DNA from: Streptomyces populi | Lineage (GTDB): Bacteria; Actinomycetota; Actinomycetes; Streptomycetales; Streptomycetaceae | Direction of reading: 5' to 3' | Assembly (NCBI RefSeq): GCF_002911015.1 | Contig: NZ_KZ626845.1 | Span: forward strand, 116,633-180,632 | Length of the DNA: 64,000 nt | In this document: positions 61,130 through 64,000 of the stretch, piece after piece | Numbering within the stretch: position 1 is the first letter of the stretch | Layout: every line of letters begins with the position of its first letter | Position numbers and translations under genes: made by a program | The notes under the pieces: model-generated | What the model was told of the DNA's origin: nothing | Seen by the model: only the letters and a program-made list of their open reading frames with translations | Database searches by the model: none

Positions 61130-61677
61130 GAGCGACCGAAGTCCCGACGATCGCCGGCGCGTACCTGTTCGAGCCGACGCCGTACGCCGACGAGCGCGGC
61201 TTCTTCTGCCGCACCTTCGACGCCGACGTGGTCCGCTCGGTGGGCCTCGACCCGGACGCCTTCGTCCAGGACAGCGTGTCCCGCTCGGTCCGGGGCGTGC
61301 TGCGCGGGCTGCACCTGCGGTCCGGCGCGGGCGAGGCCAAACTCGTGCGGTGCTCGTACGGAAAGATCTTCGACGTCGTCGTCGACCTGCGGGCGGACTC
61401 GCCGACGTACCGCAACGTGGCCTCCTTCGAACTGTCCGGCGAGACGCAGGTGACCCTGTACATCCCCGCGGGGTGCGCGCACGGCTTCCAGGCCCTGACC
61501 GAGACCGCCGACACCTCCTATCGGATCGACCGCCCGCACGATCCCGCCGAGGACGTGACGATCGCGTTCGACGACCCGGAGCTCGCCGTTCCCTGGCCGC
61601 TGCCGGCCGTATCGATGTCCCAACGGGACCGGGAGGCGCCGAGCCTCGCCGAGGTCCTGAAGCACAGAGAAAGTTGA
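61126..61677 (+). CDS. RmlC-like NDP-4-keto-6-deoxysugar 3,5-epimerase
   Basis: A 183-aa cupin: YLFEPTPYADERGFFCRTF, VLRGLHLRSGAGEAKLVRCSYGKIFDVVVDLR (in pieces) with catalytic His in RGLHL, and PAGCAHGFQALTETAD. It epimerises C3/C5 (or only one) of the keto-sugar made for the branched deoxysugar. ATGA overlap with the pyruvyltransferase gene. Confidence 0.9.
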   Translation: MRATEVPTIAGAYLFEPTPYADERGFFCRTFDADVVRSVGLDPDAFVQDSVSRSVRGVLRGLHLRSGAGEAKLVRCSYGKIFDVVVDLRADSPTYRNVASFELSGETQVTLYIPAGCAHGFQALTETADTSYRIDRPHDPAEDVTIAFDDPELAVPWPLPAVSMSQRDREAPSLAEVLKHRES

Positions 61678-61684
61678 GGTCCCC

Positions 61685-63010
61685 GTGGACACCGAAGAGC
61701 TTCACCTGCCCCTGTCGCGGACAGCCAACGAGCGGCTGCACGCCTTGGTCCCCGGGGGCGCGCACACCTACGCCAAGGGCGACGACCAGTACCCCGACAA
61801 CCTGGCCCCGGTCATCAGCCACGGCAACGGTGCCCACGTGTGGGACGTCGACGGCAACCGCTACATCGAGTACGGATCCGGCCTGCGCTCGGTCAGCCTC
61901 GGCCACGCCCACCCGCGCGTGGTCGAGGCGGTGCGGCGCGAGCTCGGCCGCGGCAGCAACTTCGTCCGGCCCTCCATCGTGGAGGTGGAGGCCGCGGAAC
62001 GCTTCCTGGCCACGGTGCCGACCGCCGAGATGGTCAAGTTCGCGAAGAACGGCTCCGACGCCACCACCGCCGCGGTACGCCTGGCCCGCGCCGCCACCGG
62101 GCGCCCGCGGGTGGCCCTCTGCGCCGACCACCCGTTCTTCTCCGTCGACGACTGGTTCATCGGCACCACACCGATGTCCGCGGGCATTCCGGCGGAGACC
62201 AACGACCTCACCGTGACGTTCCCCTACGGGGACCTGGCCGCCACGGAGGAACTGCTCACCCGCCACCAGGACGAGATCGCCTGTCTGGTCCTCGAACCCG
62301 CCACCCACACCGAGCCGCCGCCCGGGTACCTCGCCGGCCTGCGCGAGCTGGCCGACCGGCACGGCTGCGTCCTGGTCTTCGACGAGATGATCACCGGCCT
62401 GCGCTGGTCCGAGGCGGGTGCCCAGGGCCTGTACGGCGTCGTCCCCGACCTCTCCACGTTCGGCAAGGCGCTGGGCAACGGATTCGCCGTCTCCGCTCTG
62501 GCCGGGCGGCGCGAGCTGATGGAGCTGGGCGGGCTGCGCCACTCCGGCGACCGGGTGTTCCTGCTGTCCACCACGCACGGCGCCGAGACGCACTCGCTGG
62601 CGGCCGCGATGGCCGTGCTCACCACCTACACCGAAGAGGGCGTCACCGCGCGGCTGCACGCCCTCGGCGAGCGGCTCGCCGCCGGTGTCCGCGCGGCCGC
62701 GGCCGACGCGGGCGTCGGCGACCACGTCGTCGTCCGGGGCCGGGCCAGCAACCTGGTCTTCGCCACCCTCGACGAGAACGGGCGGCCGTCGCAGGAGTAC
62801 CGCACCCTGTTCCTGCGCCGGCTCCTCGCGGGCGGGGTGCTGGCCCCGTCGTTCGTGGTGAGCAGCGCGCTCGACGAGGCCGACATCGATCACACCGTCG
62901 ACGTGGTGGCCCAGGCATGTGCGGTGTACCGCAAGGCGCTCGACGCCGCCGACCCCACCCCCTGGCTCGCCGGGCGGCCGGTGAAGCCCGTGTTCCGCCG
63001 CCTGGCGTGA
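61685..63010 (+). CDS. Class III aminotransferase / glutamate-1-semialdehyde aminomutase-like
   Basis: A 441-aa PLP fold-type I enzyme: VPGGAHTYAKGDDQYPDN, YGSGLRSVSLGHAHPRVVEAV, FAKNGSDATTAAVRLARAATG, LVFDEMITGLRWSEAG and the PLP lysine in STFGKALGNGF (about Lys261). HemL-like proteins inside sugar clusters are sugar aminotransferases or aminomutases in some pathways, whereas the housekeeping HemL lies in haem operons. GTG start. Last gene of the rightward locus, 7 bp from the convergent PAP2 gene. Confidence 0.88.
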   Translation: MDTEELHLPLSRTANERLHALVPGGAHTYAKGDDQYPDNLAPVISHGNGAHVWDVDGNRYIEYGSGLRSVSLGHAHPRVVEAVRRELGRGSNFVRPSIVEVEAAERFLATVPTAEMVKFAKNGSDATTAAVRLARAATGRPRVALCADHPFFSVDDWFIGTTPMSAGIPAETNDLTVTFPYGDLAATEELLTRHQDEIACLVLEPATHTEPPPGYLAGLRELADRHGCVLVFDEMITGLRWSEAGAQGLYGVVPDLSTFGKALGNGFAVSALAGRRELMELGGLRHSGDRVFLLSTTHGAETHSLAAAMAVLTTYTEEGVTARLHALGERLAAGVRAAAADAGVGDHVVVRGRASNLVFATLDENGRPSQEYRTLFLRRLLAGGVLAPSFVVSSALDEADIDHTVDVVAQACAVYRKALDAADPTPWLAGRPVKPVFRRLA

Positions 63011-63017
63011 CGAGACG

Positions 63018-63863
63018 TCAGCGACGCTCCCGCCGGCCGGTGTCGGACGTCCGGCCGGCCGTGCGGTCCGTCGTGCGGTCGGCCGCCCGGTCGACCAGCC
63101 ACGCGGTCGCCGGGACCACCGCCAGTGCGGTGCACCAGCCGCCGAGGACGTCGGTCGGGTAGTGCGCGCCCAGGGCGACCTCGGCCCAGCCCATGGCGGC
63201 ACCGGCGGCCAGTACCGCGGTGAGCACGAGGGAGGTGCCGGCCGTCCTGCCGAGGCCGGGCCGGTCCGCCGCGGCCAGCGCCACCACGAGGGCGAGCGTG
63301 GTGGCGAAGGCGGTGTGCCCGCTCGGATAGGACAGGTTGTCGCCGTGGATGGTGCGCCCCACCAGGGACTTGAGCAGCGTCGACGTCCCCACGGTCAGGC
63401 CGGCGCCGGCGACGACGAGCACGGCCGTACGAGGACGCCGGAGCAGCAGGCAGCCCGCCACGACGGCCGTGACCAGCGCCGCCGATCCCACGGGTTCCCC
63501 CAGGAAGTCCAGGGCCAGGGCGACGTGCCGCCACGACGGCCCCACGCCGTACACCGTCGCCATGATCCGCGCGTCCGCCCTGCCGGGCCCGCTGTCACCG
63601 GCGTACAGGACCCCGAGCGCGACGACCACCAGCGCGGCGAGGACGGCGACCGTCCCGAGCCGGCGGCACAGCGACGGGGGCAGTACGGCGGGTGCCGGCC
63701 GGCCCGTCGCACGACCACCGCGTCCGGCCGACCCGTGGTCCTCCCCCGTGATCGGCGGACGGTGTTCCACCACACCGACCGACGCGCCCTTCGGCTTCTG
63801 CTCGTGCCGACTCCCCACCGACGAGCCCCCCGTCGTCCCCGACTCGGCCCGTGCGGGAGCCAT
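63018..63863 (-). CDS. PAP2-family membrane phosphatase
   Basis: A 281-aa protein with about six membrane helices and the complete acid-phosphatase signature: LLKSLVGRTI (K-x6-R type), SYPSGHTAFATTL and EVALGAHYPTDVLGGW. Members dephosphorylate lipids such as undecaprenyl pyrophosphate, which would fit recycling of the carrier used by the neighbouring locus. The ATG at 63863 has no ribosome site and adds a long disordered N-terminus; an internal GTG near residue 30 (VVEHRPPITG) is the likelier start. Bases 63864-64000 hold no recognisable gene. Confidence 0.85.
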   Translation of the reverse strand: MAPARAESGTTGGSSVGSRHEQKPKGASVGVVEHRPPITGEDHGSAGRGGRATGRPAPAVLPPSLCRRLGTVAVLAALVVVALGVLYAGDSGPGRADARIMATVYGVGPSWRHVALALDFLGEPVGSAALVTAVVAGCLLLRRPRTAVLVVAGAGLTVGTSTLLKSLVGRTIHGDNLSYPSGHTAFATTLALVVALAAADRPGLGRTAGTSLVLTAVLAAGAAMGWAEVALGAHYPTDVLGGWCTALAVVPATAWLVDRAADRTTDRTAGRTSDTGRRERR

Positions 63864-64000
63864 CAGCCTGTGCGGCCCCCGAACTCGCCGGCCTGTTCGT
63901 CGCCCTGGTCATGGGCACCGGAATCAGTCTCTGCCCGCCACCCTAACCAACAACGCGGTCACGGCAGGCCGCCGCCGAGAAGTCCGCGGGCCCCTGTTCC

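Noticed and set aside
60122..63202. 1026-codon minus-strand frame across the end of the EPS locus
   Set aside because: It is antisense to four well-supported genes and composed of Arg/Gly/His-rich low-complexity sequence.

Overview
The window is a high-GC actinobacterial chromosome segment, almost certainly Streptomyces. The signs are a SARP regulator, a minimal type II PKS, very high third-position GC, frequent GTG/TTG starts and 4-nt stop/start overlaps. No rRNA, tRNA, CRISPR array or transposase was seen.

Region 1 (1-17.6 kb) is the right-hand part of an aromatic (type II) polyketide cluster. It opens with the C-terminus of a SARP activator. A leftward operon follows: KS-alpha, CLF, ACP, C9-type ketoreductase, aromatase/cyclase, acyl-CoA carboxylase beta, and a small epsilon subunit overlapping it by 4 nt. 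Further right are a TetR/DUF1772 pair, an ActIV-like metallo-beta-lactamase protein with an ABM-type mono-oxygenase, an MFS exporter with divergent MarR, an acyl-CoA ligase with a ferredoxin/MBL fusion, a SnoaL-like protein with a 56-aa companion, and a TetR/SDR pair at a twin operator. TCAAG repeats at 11- and 22-bp spacing mark the likely SARP-controlled promoters. The core set (ActIII-, ActVII- and ActIV-like enzymes plus ABM and DUF1772 oxygenase candidates) suggests a C9-reduced polycyclic quinone precursor. Product-defining genes may lie left of the window.

Region 2 (17.7-34.8 kb) holds scattered core or lineage genes: two F420-type luciferase-like oxidoreductases, a MazG-like pyrophosphohydrolase, an AAA ATPase, a SepF paralogue, a two-domain molbindin, a membrane glycosyltransferase-like protein, a FabG-like SDR, membrane proteins, an HxlR regulator and a secreted peptidoglycan amidase. 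At its right end a GNAT gene is followed by a leftward pair, an FKBP prolyl isomerase and a 246-aa protein that by eye contains two histone folds (H2A/H3-like and H4-like). I consider this the most unusual object in the window.

Region 3 (35.5-63.0 kb) is a long rightward exopolysaccharide locus, mostly coupled by 1-4 nt overlaps. It encodes an initiating sugar-phosphate transferase, an AlgD-like nucleotide-sugar dehydrogenase, glycosyltransferases, two Wzz/Wzc-like proteins with degenerate P-loops, an asparagine-synthetase-like amidotransferase, a bi-domain oxidoreductase, a heparinase/alginate-lyase-like protein, a parallel beta-helix lipoprotein, a Wzy-like polymerase and a Wzx-like flippase. 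It also carries a CDP-sugar branch (cytidylyltransferase, C-methyltransferase, PIG-L deacetylase, epimerases, DUF4910 protein, aminotransferase) and a pyruvyl transferase. Together they imply a Wzx/Wzy-type uronic-acid-containing polymer carrying an unusual sugar. A convergent PAP2 phosphatase gene closes the window.
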